The notes under the pieces are model-generated. The model was not told the DNA's origin and made no database searches. It saw nothing but the letters and a program-made list of their open reading frames with translations. Positions 46,401-57,721 of a DNA stretch of 64,000 nt are shown in pieces (positions within the stretch are counted from its first letter, which is position 1; the number at the start of each line of letters is the position of its first letter). Made by a program: the position numbers and the translations under genes. The DNA is from Apodospora peruviana (Eukaryota; Ascomycota; Sordariomycetes; Sordariales; Lasiosphaeriaceae), in the NCBI GenBank assembly GCA_033439685.1, contig JAUEDM010000004.1:3162001-3226000 (forward strand), given 5' to 3'.

Positions 46401-46548
46401 GTGGAGTCTAGAAGGATTAAGTGTTTTGGACAGAGAGGACAGGGACCGGAGGGTGGGCGACTTGGGTTTGAAGTTTGAGTTCGGCACCGTCATGGGCCTC
46501 TCGGGGCGCAAGAGGACGGGTGTAGATGCGGTGCATGACCAGACATGA
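43416..46548 (+). CDS. DUF3433-type multi-pass membrane protein with Thr-rich repeats
   Basis: Two exons, 43416-45960 and 46028-46548, with a 67-bp intron (GTAAGC...CAG) give 1,021 aa. Layout: a cytosolic N-terminus; TM1 at about 84-106 (FLTGLVFIILGLIIMVEVA); a roughly 400-residue extracytoplasmic stalk that is Ser/Thr/Pro-rich and ends in repeats of the type LxDSxGVPTATVT (three copies) plus TTLNGVV/TTVDNVV units; then about seven membrane spans, including WFVGFFLSPLLSSLLTIPIR, FLTTLLSICSLVLVPL, AMIAILALMAVMLVLIMVVL, ISFLLILTGVMVVVLYY and LVCTWLAVGILGVMWLVVVG. This arrangement matches fungal DUF3433 proteins, whose function is unknown; the stalk suggests a cell-surface or wall-facing role (inference). 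Start: ATG at 43416. Confidence 0.85.
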
Positions 46549-47384
46549 AAGGCCCAGAGACTTTGCTGTGGTAGATAAATGATACCCCACTCTCCGTGAT
46601 GACTGCAGTGATGACGCCTCGTGTTGGTGATTGCCTGGTACCAAAAGTATCTTATCGGCGTGTAGGTCATTGTTGCCGTAAATAAATGCATGGCCTCGGT
46701 CCATTGCGTCATCCAGGAAAGGAGCCCAATTCGGCAGGGGCTCATGGGGACCGAGAATGGAGTCAAATCATGATGGACATCAAAGTCGCCCCACATGAGC
46801 TCCCCAGGTGGGATTGTTCCTACCGGCAGGCAGACGGGACCTGACAACAATGGAATTCCGGATGGGGGATAATAACATTGTCACGCAAGAGAGCCGAATC
46901 GTTACATGTACATTGCAAGACTTATTTCTTATACAAACAAATACCTATCCACCCCTCGCAGGAACAAATGCCAGTGTAATGCCAGACAGATCAAGAACTA
47001 TGTGCACCATGTGAGATGGGCATGCAACCAGATCAAAGTAGAAGCAAACCAGAAAACCCGTTATCGACCGTCGAGGAAGCCTCGTGATACAAGCAATGCA
47101 AAACAGGACCACCCCAACCAGCCAACTAAGTAAGGTACGAAGAACAAAAGTAGGTGAGGGTATAAGAACATCCATACAAGAAACAACCAACATGAAATAA
47201 ACAAAACTGCCTGCCAACCAACTTGAACAATCGAAATGGAAGTTGATCGACTCCAAGGAAACCAAACTCCGTCCAGTCATTCATCGACTCCTTCCATCCC
47301 GCCACACATGACCAAAATGTCGGTCCGTAGACGAGAATGGAATGGGTCAGCATTTTACTCAAAGTAGTTTTTTTTTTTTTTTTT

Positions 47385-47415
<31 letters not shown>

Positions 47416-47435
47416 GGGGTAGTGTAGGAAAGAGA
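46549..47435. other. Convergent intergenic region
   Basis: 3' flanks of the DUF3433-type gene (+) and the disordered protein gene (-). No gene seen. Contains the T27-G25 tract listed separately. Confidence 0.5.
47368..47419. repeat. Back-to-back homopolymers, 27 T then 25 G
   Basis: A run of T (47368-47394) is followed directly by a run of G (47395-47419), ending 16 bp from the stop codon of the minus-strand gene. In that gene's transcript it would be C25 then A27. Lengths may be affected by assembly. Confidence 0.85.
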
Positions 47436-49139
47436 TCAATCATCATCTTCCCAACCAGGCGTCCCCGCGGCATCATACACCTCAACCGTCGTCCCCAGCG
47501 CCTCCTTGCCCTGCTGGATCATCTTCAAGATGTGCGCATTAAACGCATCGACCCTCAAATCGGCGTCCCGCTCTGCCGCTAACTTCTTCTGGGCTAGCTG
47601 TTTCGCCTCGGCCGTCAGTCGGGGGCTGGCCTGGATATCGTTGACGTCTATCTTTGATGTCGTGGCGCGGCGGTTCGTCGAAGCGACGGAGGCGTTGCTG
47701 CCATTCCGCCGATGGCCTTTAGTCGGCGAGGGCGAAGTGATAAGCGTCCTGCTCTGCCGACTGGATGGTCGAGACCCGCCGGCGCCGTTGGTACGAGTAA
47801 AATTATAAGATGAGGAGACGGGGCTTGCTCGGCCTGTCGCCGTCGACTGAGAATGATGATGAGAAGAGGGGATGGGAATGCGGCTGGGCGTTGATGAGAG
47901 AGGTACCGGAGAGCGTGGTGGCGCAAAACTTGCGGGTTCCCGGGTGGCGGCGGTACAAGCTAGGTTCGGTGATCCGGTGGCGTGTTGTGAGATCCGGAGG
48001 GATGCCAGGCTGCCCCGGGTCGGGGTGTTGTTACTACTACTGCTGATCCTCGAGATGGGTACACTAATACGTCGTCCTGAGCTGGCAGCAGTTTGACTAT
48101 AGTATCCTCCCGAATTTCTAGTCCGTGTAAGGTTTGGTCTTGTTGCTGCAGGGGCGGGGGCCGGGACTCGACACATCGCTGCTGCCAAGCTCATTGGCTT
48201 TGAGTTGGGTTCGTCCACCAGAACCCAGTTCCTCCTTAGCTCGTCGTTCTCGCTGACCTGTCTGCGCTTAACAGCCGGTCTCGTCGGCGTCGTCTCGTAT
48301 GCGCTCGTCTCGTGGTATTTGGCGGACGAGAAAGGCATATGTGATGGCTGCTGGTGGTACTGTTGCTGCGGGAACTGTCCTGGAAGTGACGATGCATGAT
48401 TGTGTGAGGATGTTTCGTCGGTCTGGAGGGTCGGTACGTCGTGTTCGTTGCACCAAGGCTTGCCTGTTGTTTCCAAAGGTGTTGCAGTCCCATTCAGCTC
48501 GTATCCCTGTCCTCCTCCTGCTTGAAATCCTCGAAATGCGCCGTTCTTGCAGAACTCCCACACCTTGCCCACAACATCCCCTATCGTGTGGAGGGCGAGA
48601 GTGCTCCATCCTGACGAGTTCAGCGTGTTCATGTTCGGTTGGTCGGAAGTATTTGGATGAAGGTTAGCGAACCGCGCAGTCGGCGAGTCGAGTTGTTCGT
48701 CGCAAACTCGTCTCGGGCCTAGAGCTCTTCTGTAGTCAATGTCAGAGTAAACGCTGTCCTCCAAGATACCATGCTCGGCACTCGTCGGCGGCCCCGCAGG
48801 GGTAGCATTGATCTGTCCTGCAAGGGTATATCTGATTTGCCGGTCAGCCCCTCCTGTTGTTGTTGGTCTCTCGTCATTTGCACCGTCCATATTCATGTTC
48901 CACTCCATCGGGGTCGACTCCCTCGTGCTCATGCGCTTCCGTTTCGTCGTCGTGCCGGTTCCGTTCGTCGGTGTGGACATGGAGATGTCGGAGTAGAGAC
49001 TGCCGGTCAGGTTGTAGCTCGATGCCGAGGGCGACACGGGCGGACGGAATATGCCAGCGCTCAGTGGTTGTTGATCGGGCGGCGTGGCGGAGTCGAAATA
49101 GTATGCACCGGGCATATGGTACTCGGTTGCGGTGGACAT
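47436..49139 (-). CDS. Large disordered conserved fungal protein
   Basis: Intronless, 567 aa from the ATG at 49139; the frame extends a few codons upstream without another ATG. No named domain recognised. The protein is mostly Ser/Thr/Pro/Arg-rich and probably disordered, with three more ordered patches: WSTLALHTIGDVVGKVWEFC (about 180-200, perhaps a helix), LRRNWVLVDEPNSKPMSLA (about 305-325), and a C-terminal charged helix including ASPRLTAEAKQLAQKKLAAE and then DAFNAHILKMIQQGKEALG, ending GTPGWEDDD. Arg/Ser stretches suggest phosphorylation or a nuclear/cytoskeletal adaptor role, but that is guesswork. Long uninterrupted frame, correct start context and conserved-looking patches make it a real gene. 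Confidence 0.8.
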   Translation of the reverse strand: MSTATEYHMPGAYYFDSATPPDQQPLSAGIFRPPVSPSASSYNLTGSLYSDISMSTPTNGTGTTTKRKRMSTRESTPMEWNMNMDGANDERPTTTGGADRQIRYTLAGQINATPAGPPTSAEHGILEDSVYSDIDYRRALGPRRVCDEQLDSPTARFANLHPNTSDQPNMNTLNSSGWSTLALHTIGDVVGKVWEFCKNGAFRGFQAGGGQGYELNGTATPLETTGKPWCNEHDVPTLQTDETSSHNHASSLPGQFPQQQYHQQPSHMPFSSAKYHETSAYETTPTRPAVKRRQVSENDELRRNWVLVDEPNSKPMSLAAAMCRVPAPAPAATRPNLTRTRNSGGYYSQTAASSGRRISVPISRISSSSNNTPTRGSLASLRISQHATGSPNLACTAATREPASFAPPRSPVPLSSTPSRIPIPSSHHHSQSTATGRASPVSSSYNFTRTNGAGGSRPSSRQSRTLITSPSPTKGHRRNGSNASVASTNRRATTSKIDVNDIQASPRLTAEAKQLAQKKLAAERDADLRVDAFNAHILKMIQQGKEALGTTVEVYDAAGTPGWEDDD

Positions 49140-50536
49140 GGCGGGCAAGCGGTATAAGGCGGTCGATGATAAAAAGTCGGGCGATCGGGTTTCGGCCGAC
49201 CCTAAGCAAGCTCCGGTTTGCGCAACGTGTCGAGCGCAGAGCTCGCCAGCTCAGGTGTGAGCCAGGCGGATGTGTTGGCGCGACGGTTTGCACGTGCGAG
49301 GGGGTCCCGATGCTGTGTGCTGGTGTTGAGGGTATGCTCGTTGTTGCACAAGTGGCCGTTTAATCGCTGAATCCCATTCGCATTATACTATGGCAAGCCG
49401 TTCGCTGCACATCCCGGACAACTTTTATCTGCCTCTTGAAGGTTCCTGCTTCCCAACCTTTTCTGTTTTTGCCTAGGTAGGCGTGTTTGTCGTTGGGGAT
49501 GGATGGGGGCTGGATGCGCTGGCGCGTAATCAGGCTGGAGGAAAACCTCAGGTGTCAATAGTCGATGCTACCAATCCCACCAGACCAAAACCAGGCGCGA
49601 AATCGTCGAGGGGCGCGAAGGTGTGCTTCGATGAAAGATGCCGCTTTCTGTTTTGAGTTTCTGTTGGTGCTAGAATCTCTAGTATCGTTCGTCTTTGCTC
49701 GGCACAAACATCAGTCCTGACGCGGGATGAACGACGTCTGGCAGCTTAAATCGAATGCTGGGGACCGAAACTCGCCGGTGCAGTCGGTCACAGCCTGGGC
49801 TTGTCGTAAGCTTTCCGGTTGGCCACCTAGATGCGCGTCCCCGTGATCACCCAATGCGGGTGATATCGTGACGTAGCGAAGGTTATGCACTGGTTGTTGT
49901 CCCGCTAGGTGGTAATCCACGCCGTTGGTTGAAGAGCGAACAGCCCGAGATCCAAGTTCAAAGATTGGGCAGGGATTAGGAGTTGAAAGAAAATATACAG
50001 AGAAAAAGTTCAACGACACCGTTTCGTCCGCTACATGGGTCTCACCGCCACACTTGCACGACAATGTGTTGCAGAAGGACAAGAGCCAATGGATTTGTTC
50101 AACAAACTTTTAGCGGTTGCTCTGGGAGATTTTGTCGTCGGGTTAAAATAACAAAGCTGCGGCCGCTAAAACAAAACTTAGTTGGTGGTATTTGTGCGAT
50201 TTGAGTTGCGGGGTATCGTCCCGGAGCGCGTCTTGGCGTGTCCCCATCAGCCATCTTGATGTTGATCAAATCCGTCCAAAGCACCAAGATGGACACAAGG
50301 TTAACGTAGAGATGGTCATAGGATGGATAAGACTCTAAGATGGTGATGTTATCTCCATACCATCACTGCCTGCCCCACATCTATCTCAATCAAGTTCTGC
50401 CCAGTGTACCTTGCGGTGTTGATGATATCCCATACCCGCCAAAAGCACCTGGTCAACCCTCCTGGTAACTCCTTAGGAACATGATCGCATCAACAAAAAC
50501 CGTACGCATATGAAACCAGTTGCAGTCTCCATTCCC
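49140..50536. other. Intergenic: promoter of the disordered-protein gene, 3' flank of the HD gene
   Basis: 1.4 kb without a supported gene. Short frames on both strands lack domains. Confidence 0.5.
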
Positions 50537-51590
50537 CTACTCCTTTGACGCCGCCGAATCCGGGCCGTTGGAATAATACTCGTCCTGCATCGACTTCTTC
50601 TCCGGAGCCACGCCGCCCTCGACACCAGCCTCGCCGTGGACATGAGCGTGTCCGTCCCAGAACGCCTCTCGCTCCTTGATCAGCTCTTCGGCCCACACCT
50701 TGACCTCGTCCAGGACGATGCGGGTCTTGACGTAGGCGAACTCGCCCAGGTCGAGCCGGCCATCTCCGCGCTTCTCGTACTCGACCATCTGCAGGAGCAG
50801 CTCCATCTTGTCGATGTCGTGCACAAAGTGGCTCTCGAGCGTCTCCGAGTCCTCGTACTCCTGCCAGACGGCGCGGATGTCCGCCGCGACGGTGCCCCCG
50901 TCAACTTGGCCGAGCAGCTGCTTGGTGATGTAATCCATCGTGGACGCCTCTCGCCGACTCTTCTCCGGCTTGGCAACGCCGTCGACGGGCGTGATGTCGC
51001 CAACCAGAGACTCGGCCATGTCGTGGATCAGAGCCATCTTCATGCACCTGTGCATGTCGACCCGGGCTGCAAGAGACGGCGGGGCGAACATGGTCATCAG
51101 GGACATGCGATACATGTGGTCGGCGATTGACTCCCCCCTGGACAACCAAAGGCCACCTGTCAGCGGAATGCTCGGTCCAGCCAGCGCAGCAGCAGCGAGG
51201 AGGAGAGAGACGGGGAAATAGGGAGAGGGAGGCTTGACTCACCGCTTGATGCCGAAGCGCCGCCATCCCTCCCGCTTCGTGGTCTTCAGCCGCTCAAGGA
51301 GGTGGAAGTAGCTCAAGGGAGAGGTCGTCGATTCAGCGGGCTTTTCACCTGGGATTGTGTCTAGGACTTTCTCCACGGTCCATTCTCCAGCAACCTTGGG
51401 ATTGGGCACCACGCCAACATCTAAGGCAGTAGTATGTACGTTAGCACGGACGGCGCTTGCAGACAAGGGAGCGGGGACCAGCTAGCCGGCTGGCCGCAGC
51501 ACACGGACGTGACGTACCTTGGAGATCACCGGTGTTGTCAGCAGCATCCTTAGCGATACTGCTGATGCTGTCGCATATGCTAGGTGACAT
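50537..51590 (-). CDS. HD-domain 5'-deoxynucleotidase (HDDC2/YfbR-like)
   Basis: Predicted metal-dependent phosphohydrolase acting on deoxynucleoside 5'-monophosphates. Three exons, 51518-51590, 51243-51420 and 50537-51137, with introns of 97 and 105 bp (GTACGT...TAG, GTGAGT...CAG) give 283 aa, somewhat longer than bacterial YfbR and human HDDC2 (about 200). The HD core is complete: His91 in ESIADHMYRMSLM, His122-Asp123 in ALIHDMAESLVGDITP, and Asp191 in HFVHDIDKMELLLQMVEYE. The upstream GWRRFGIKRGES joins exons 2 and 3 and matches the family. The C-terminus is a variable polar tail. Yeast YGL101W/YBR242W are the likely counterparts. Start: the first ATG giving MSPSICDSISSIAKD. Confidence 0.9.
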
Positions 51591-52347
51591 CTTTCTCGTC
51601 GTGCTCACGTCTCGTCTCTTTACGCGTCGCCGAAAATGGTGGGGGCTGAGCGAGAAGGGAATGGCGGGGCACTGGAGCGAGATATTGACCGCGGGTGAGT
51701 GGGTTGCTAGAATTAACCACGGAAACTGCTTTCCAGCGCAAGCTTGTATACCAGAAACACACACAAACGACGCGCACAACAATCAACAATGGATAGGGAG
51801 TGTGGAAGGTGAGACGACATGTGCTGATCGACTTGTTGGGTCCTGGACGATTTTCCAAGTTTCCACTCCGCTGACTCCAGCAAACACATCCCCCCACATT
51901 CGGCCGTCGGTAGGGGCGGTCTGGATCTCGCCGCGGATAGTGGGGAGCTGCCTGCAGTCTCAGCGCTTCCTTCCGCTGTGGCCTCTTCTTCCAGGAGGAA
52001 GCCTGTCTATCAGGGGTGATGATGTCACAGCACAGCCCCTCAACTGCTTCAGGAGCTTCAGCTTTCTACACGTATGGACAAGCTCACAGATCATCCTCAA
52101 CCCTCAGAGCTTCCTTGAGCAGACGAAATAAACCTCTCACGGACGGTACTTTTACTAAGGAACATACAACTATGGCACGCGAATATTCCGTATAGACAAC
52201 AGATCCAAAAAGTCCAAACTACCGTAGTATAGGGATACATCGCCATCAACAACCTGCACCGCCCAGATTTGAATAACCCTTTTCATCAGAGCAAACAATA
52301 TCCTGATGGTACATCTCAAATCGGCAGCTTCTCCGGCCCATTCATCA
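51591..52347. other. Intergenic: HD-gene promoter and carboxypeptidase 3' flank
   Basis: 757 bp. A 224-codon plus-strand frame (51457-52131) overlaps exon 1 of the HD gene in antisense and has no recognisable domain; I treat it as chance. Confidence 0.5.
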
Positions 52348-54041
52348 TCAAACAAAGCACCGCTCATCAGCCCCTTGCGGCGGCGCACCCGTCCAGCATC
52401 CCATCAGCCAAGTGACAGCCTGTCTCTGATCCCCCGGCGACGTGTGTCCGGCCTCGTTGATCGTCATGAACGCAAGCTTGTCGACAGTTTCAGTGTCATT
52501 TGCTGTCTTGAACTGGCCACCAACCGTCATCTTTCCGTCCTCGTTCGGCCACGTCCAATTTCTGAACCTGTGCATCCGGAATGAGGCCTGCCGGCGCCAG
52601 GAGAGATGATCGTAAACCCGTTTCTGACCTTCGGTATTTCTTTAAACCCCTCCCAAATATTAATATCAGTACAGAAGCTAGACAAAATCAGACCGCTTTG
52701 ATGGAAAAGAAAACACTTACACAATAATATCATTGTTCCCATTAAGCACCAACACCCGTATCGGCGTCTCGTCCAAAATATACGCCAGCTCCCTCGTCGT
52801 AGGAACAAAAATATCCTTGCTCCTCTCCCACCGCTGATTCAAATCCCAATTGATCCCGGAAAAGACGTAGTCTTCCTCAAACCCGAGCGCGATTTTTACT
52901 TCCGACCGGTTCACGTAGGCCGCGTAGCCTTCTCCTTCAAAGCCCTCGCAGATGGGCGGGTTGGGGCCGCAGGCCTTGCGGTCATCGTACGGGTCGCGTC
53001 CGCCCTCGCGGACGTCGTCCATCAGCCATCCGCCCAGCGTGTCGAAACATACCTCGTGCGAGATCTGACAGACGTTACCGTCGTACGTGTCCCTGCAGAG
53101 AGCATCGAGGCGTTGGCACTCCGGCGCGGCATTCTCGAGCGCATCGCACGCCGTCGTGTTGAACGGCTTCTTTGTTGTGGGAGCGCCAATCTCGTCGTCC
53201 ACGTCGCAGAAATGGTCGTACAGACTCAAAACGGAGGACGAGACGGTGTCGATGACGGCATCCACGAGAATGATGGACTGGATTGTTGGCAGCGAGGGCA
53301 ATAGGCCCTGCTTTCGACGCTGCTCCATGTAGTGGACATAGCCGGGGATATACTTGCCGGCAAACGACTCCCCGGCGAAGTGAAGCGGGTTGGCAGCGTA
53401 CTGCGGGAAAACTTGACCGAAAAAGGTGATCAGAAAACGGGTAAAGTCCTCGGCGGCCTCGACGACGTTGTCGGGGCCGCCCGAATTGCTGCCGTTGACG
53501 GTCGAAAACCCGACGCCGGCCGGCTGGTCGATGAAGAGCACGTTCGAGAACTCGGTCCAGCTGTTCTTTTCAAACACGGTGCCGTTGTTGTGGGAATTCA
53601 GCACGCAGGGGCCGATTTCAAGGAAGAGGCCAAAGAGGGAAGGGCCGCCAGGCCCGCCATTCAGCCAGATGGTCACCGGGCTACTGGACGGGTCATTACG
53701 GCTTTCGAAGAACCCTTTTTACAGTTGTCAAGTCAGTTTTGGGTATTTGATTTTCGCGACTGCTTTCGCGGTGGAGGCTTACAGAAAAAGAGCTTTTTCT
53801 CGTCGGACACCGAGACCATGCCGGTGAACTGTTTGCTTCCGGCGACGCAAATCTCGGCGTTAGGGTCATGTTCTCGCAGGGTATACGGATACAATGAGCG
53901 GCCCGTATTGTGTTGTTCGACGCGCAATGGCTTTTGTTTTGGAGCTGACGCGACGGGGTTGCTGAAAAATGGCCAAGCAGTCGCACAACTGACTAGGGCG
54001 GCCGTTATGGCCCAGATATACTGATATCTGATCAGTCGCAT
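52348..54041 (-). CDS. Secreted serine carboxypeptidase (peptidase family S10)
   Basis: Exopeptidase removing C-terminal residues, exported through the secretory pathway. Three exons, 53783-54041, 52721-53714 and 52348-52639, with introns of 68 and 81 bp (GTAAGC...AAG, GTAAGT...AAG), give 514 aa, normal for S10. Residues 1-22 form a signal peptide (YIWAITAALVSCATA). Family motifs: WLNGGPGGPSLFGLF, the usual oxyanion segment although most members read NGGPG(C/G)SS; FIDQPAGVGFS; nucleophile Ser203 in FAGESFAGKY; Asp415 in NGNNDIIV; His483 in INEAGHTSPG. Several Cys in the insertion (CDALENAAPECQRLDALC, then CQISHEVC) probably form disulphides, and N-x-T/S sites are present. Both splice joins are set by conserved blocks: LFFWFFESRND and DIIVNTEGQKRVYD. 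Lies next to another secreted-protein gene (CAP). Confidence 0.93.
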
Positions 54042-54729
54042 TTTGTGCGTCGGGTTGCCAATGTCAAACGATATCTCCTTCTAGGAGATGTGTGCTCCTA
54101 TGATGAACTGTAGTTTATAAGAGGAAGTTGTAAACTCATGTGGCACAGGCAGCCGCATTTATCATGGCGATTTTCGGTTCTCCTTCCTTTTCAGGTAAGC
54201 TTCTTCAATCTATAGCACGCCAACCGTGGTACACAAGCTGTGATATCACCCCTCGAAACACGTAATGCTTATCCCCGCCCGGCTATAGTGGGAGTATGCC
54301 GGGTGCCATTTTATCTCGAGATAAGTCCTGGAGAGACCAGAGGTTATCTGAAATACTCTCTCATCGGATGGTAAGCTCCAAACAGTTGGTCAGGGGTATA
54401 GATGAACTGCAACGTATTCCTACATAAAGATCTTAAGAGAAATCAGAGGAGCCTGCCTTGTTCAAAATGATCGACTTTTTGTTTATAAAAGGAAAAACTG
54501 ACACCGCCAAGTACACAAATTCATACCTATCGCTCTCTACTCCTGTCAATGTCAAACACGAATCAGGATGTTAAATGTCACCAGACGTATGCAAGCGCTC
54601 AGAAGTCGGAACGGACAGACAGAAATAATAAGGTCTCTCAAGAGATTATTACTATAACTTGACTCCAACAATCCCAACACGACAAACAAAAAACGTAAAC
54701 CATTTTTATCCAAAACAGGAAGAAATTCA
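54042..54729. other. Intergenic: carboxypeptidase promoter and CAP-protein 3' flank
   Basis: 688 bp, no gene seen. Confidence 0.5.
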
Positions 54730-55503
54730 TTAAACACCCCAGCCACCAACGAATGGATCCTCCGATGCATATTCAGTCTCCTCCCGAACAAGACCACTGT
54801 CTTCATGTCTCCTAGCTACCGGTGTTGTCGTGACATTGCTGGCGTAGTACGGCTTGACGTTGCCGCGCGGGTCAAAGTTGCACGTAAAGAACCACTCCTG
54901 GTTCGTGTTCTGCATGCATCGATGCGTGCTCCACGCGCACCCGATGCGCTTACTGGCCTTCCAGACCGTCTGCGTGAAGTGCCTGCCGCTCAGCAGGCCG
55001 CCGTTCTTGTAAGCCGTGATCTCGGCCGCACTGACCCAGGCATCGAACGCCTTATTGGTGTAGGTCGTGAAGTTCGGGACTGTCGTGGCCGGGGTGAACC
55101 ACATCCAGTAGGCGTTTTCGCCGTAGATGCCCTTTTGTCGAAGGCGAGTCAGTTATTGGATGGATGGATGAGAGTAGATTGGGTGAGAATAAGGGGTAGG
55201 TAAGGAGGGTTTGTTAGTTAGTTAGGTACGTACGGTATGGTAGACCTTGCACGAGTTCGACTTCGTCAGAGCAACCTGGGCGATGGCGGCTTTCCACACC
55301 AGGGCCGGGGCAGCGTACTTGGCACGGATAGCGTTGACTTTGGTCAGGCAAGTGTTGATGAATGCCGCGTCGGTTGGAGGGGGCGAGGTGAGCAACGTCT
55401 GGCGGACGTCGAGAACACGGTCAGGATCGGGAGCAGGTGGTGCTGCTGTGGTCAAGCCGAGAAGTGTCACGGCTATGAAGACAAGGGAGTTCAGAGCAAC
55501 CAT
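54730..55503 (-). CDS. Secreted CAP-domain (SCP/PR-1) protein
   Basis: Member of the CAP superfamily (cysteine-rich secretory, antigen 5, PR-1); fungal members (Pry-like) bind sterols or fatty acids outside the cell. Exons 55234-55503 and 54730-55131 with a 102-bp intron (GTACGT...AAG) give 223 aa. From the Met at 55503 the protein begins with a good signal peptide (MVALNSLVFIAVTLLGLTTA), then APPAPDPDRV. The CAP core starts FINTCLTKVNAIRAKYAAPA, has LVWKAAIAQVALTKSNSC, spans the intron as VYHTGIYGENAYW, and carries the CAP1 signature GRHFTQTVWKASKRIGCAW and a CNFDPRGNV end. The frame continues 45 codons upstream to 55638, which would bury the signal peptide, so I chose 55503. The C-terminal tail is acidic. 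Confidence 0.9.
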
Positions 55504-57717
55504 CTTGTCGAACTTTTCTTCCTCCTGGGAGGATTGCGAGATTTCTAAGGTTGCGTTTCGCCTTGTATACTTCTGGACACCCCAGAATAAAAGTGTGAAG
55601 GTTCTTCGAAACAGTCTAAAACTGCGAGGCTGGGTCATCTCGATCTATACATTACTCAATGATTAGCGTATAGTTGCCCGAGCTTTTGTTGTTGCATTCC
55701 GGAATTCGCGAATGAAGGCGGGAGGTTGAGATATTCGCATCCCAAGGGAAGGCAATCATAGGCCAGCTGCCGCGTTGACGTCGTCTACGCCGCCACGGAG
55801 CTCCCTGGATACAAACAACGAGACATCTGAGGTCAGCGAGGTATCAAAACTCGTCGTCTTTGCGTCATGAGAGCCGTTTAGGACCTTTCAGCCCTCTTCT
55901 ATGCCTTCTATTGGAGAAAAGCCGTGGTATTTTTAGTCATACGCGACATCTTAGTCAAGATTGATCCAACCCGGTGGCAATGGTCCCAAGATTGCGGCCA
56001 TGAGCCATGAGACAGAAAGCAGGTGCTTCAGCTTCCAGACTTCTCGTGGCCCTTGATCGATTATTACACATCATGGTTCCCAGCACGCCTAGGCAATTAT
56101 CTGGTTGCCGACATCCGTTGCAAAAGTGATGAGTGATCGGCAGCATTCCAGTTAGACTGACGAAGAGCAGGTCTCACGTTGAGACAGCAGCTGGAAGTGG
56201 TGAAGGAAAAGTTGACATGTCCGAACTGCTTCCCAGGCCGCCGGCTAGTCAGGCGATGATGACCTTGATGGCATCTTCATATCATGCCGTAATCTGTATT
56301 CACACGATAATAAGGGAACCCATCAGCTGGAAGCGCCCATCCAGTCTGGATCTGGTAAACTTGTCGCCAATTAGCACGCTTGACATCATTGGTAGGGTAA
56401 AGCCTGACTTACCCGTGATAGACATGGCGTACCAGCGTGGCCTTGACATTCAGCATAGCCAAGGCCTTGATCAGGCAGTTGAACGTGGTGTTGGGTATGA
56501 GTCTAGGAGGTACAGGCACAAGCATTCGAATTGAATCAAACCAAAAAAGGATGAGAGAACTCCTTCTCCATGACATCACCCAAAGGCAGCGATCACAGTG
56601 AAAAAGAAAAAAAAAATAAGTGAAGACATCAAAAATTAAGGCCCCGGCGGCCCCGAAGGACAACCAACAGCAGCAAGCGCCACGATGTGCAATGCAGGCT
56701 CACATACTGTGCTGCAGAGGATTTTTGAGCGCACTGCAGCCAACCAAGGTAAGTATGAAGAAAAAAAAAGAAAAGAGGAACAGAAATCTGGGAGGGGAAG
56801 GACGTTTATATAGACGATTGGTCTGGTCCGTGCACCTAAATTCCGCATGGTGCCTTCGGTGCCTAGAGTGGAGATGGGTAGAAAAGAAGTGGATAGAAAG
56901 GAGGAGTAGAGCGGAAGAGAAGGAGAGGGAAGGGACGAGGGCGAGGTTCACTCGTCGCCCGATGACGGGGAATAGGTGGATCTGTCTGATGACCTATTGC
57001 CTGGCCCGGCTGCAGCAGTTGCCTATTCCTGGACCCTGCTACCGTCGGATCATATTACCTGGCAGTACAAGATGGATGACGGATCTGGATAATAATTTCG
57101 TCCTGTTCCTGCCTGGTTCCCTAGTCGTTTGACCACTCGCCGAGCCGCCATAGCACTTGCGGCATGGAGATCTCCAGGGATGTAGTGGTTAATCTGCAGA
57201 AATAATGAGTCATTTGTGGTATAACATCTATATCAAATCTACAGCTGATAAGGTTGGCTGCATAAAATTTATATATATTTGCTTGGTGTGGAAAGACAAA
57301 GTTCAAGTGAATAACACCTTGAGGCTAACTGGCAGACGGCTGGTGCCAGGTGGTGAGCGGAAGCTGTACCGGCCGGCGAGGATCGCGTTCAGTGGGTTCA
57401 GGTGGGGCCGTGGGTACGTGTGGGCAACATGCAGTAACGCGGGAGTTAAGAGCTCAAGGCTGCCCGGCTGCAATTGGCATTCAGGGGTATTCAGGGGCCA
57501 ACGGTCCGGGTTGGTGCATCTCAGGTCAGATCGTCCAAAAGCTTAGTACGACTGCATGTTGGCGTCTGACTCCTCGTTGTCATCATCGTCGCGTGCCACA
57601 AACACAAGTCGGGAAAACGCGATTGATTCATGATGGTCCTGCCAGGCCGTCCATCATTTCGACGCCGATAAATCCTCCAACGACCACGACCCGAGTCCAC
57701 CCCATGAAACCGACGGA
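55504..57717. other. Divergent 2.2-kb region, CAP protein / mannosyltransferase
   Basis: Holds both promoters; no gene supported between. Several short frames (for example 56133-56534 and 56620-57132) lack domains or splice logic. A 5-codon upstream ORF at the right end is listed separately. Confidence 0.45.
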
Positions 57718-57721
57718 ATGA
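57704..57721 (+). promoter_or_regulatory. Short upstream ORF overlapping the mannosyltransferase start
   Basis: ATG at 57704 opens a 5-codon frame (MKPTE) whose TGA (57719-57721) overlaps the main ATG (57718-57720) in the four bases ATGA. Such stop-start overlaps can couple translation by reinitiation. Relevant only if the mRNA starts upstream of 57704. Confidence 0.55.

Noticed and set aside
51457..52131. 224-codon plus-strand frame
   Set aside because: Overlaps exon 1 of the HD-domain gene in antisense; no domain, signal peptide or splice logic that I can support.
55504..55638. 45-residue N-terminal extension of the CAP protein
   Set aside because: It would place a basic stretch ahead of a textbook signal peptide starting at 55503.
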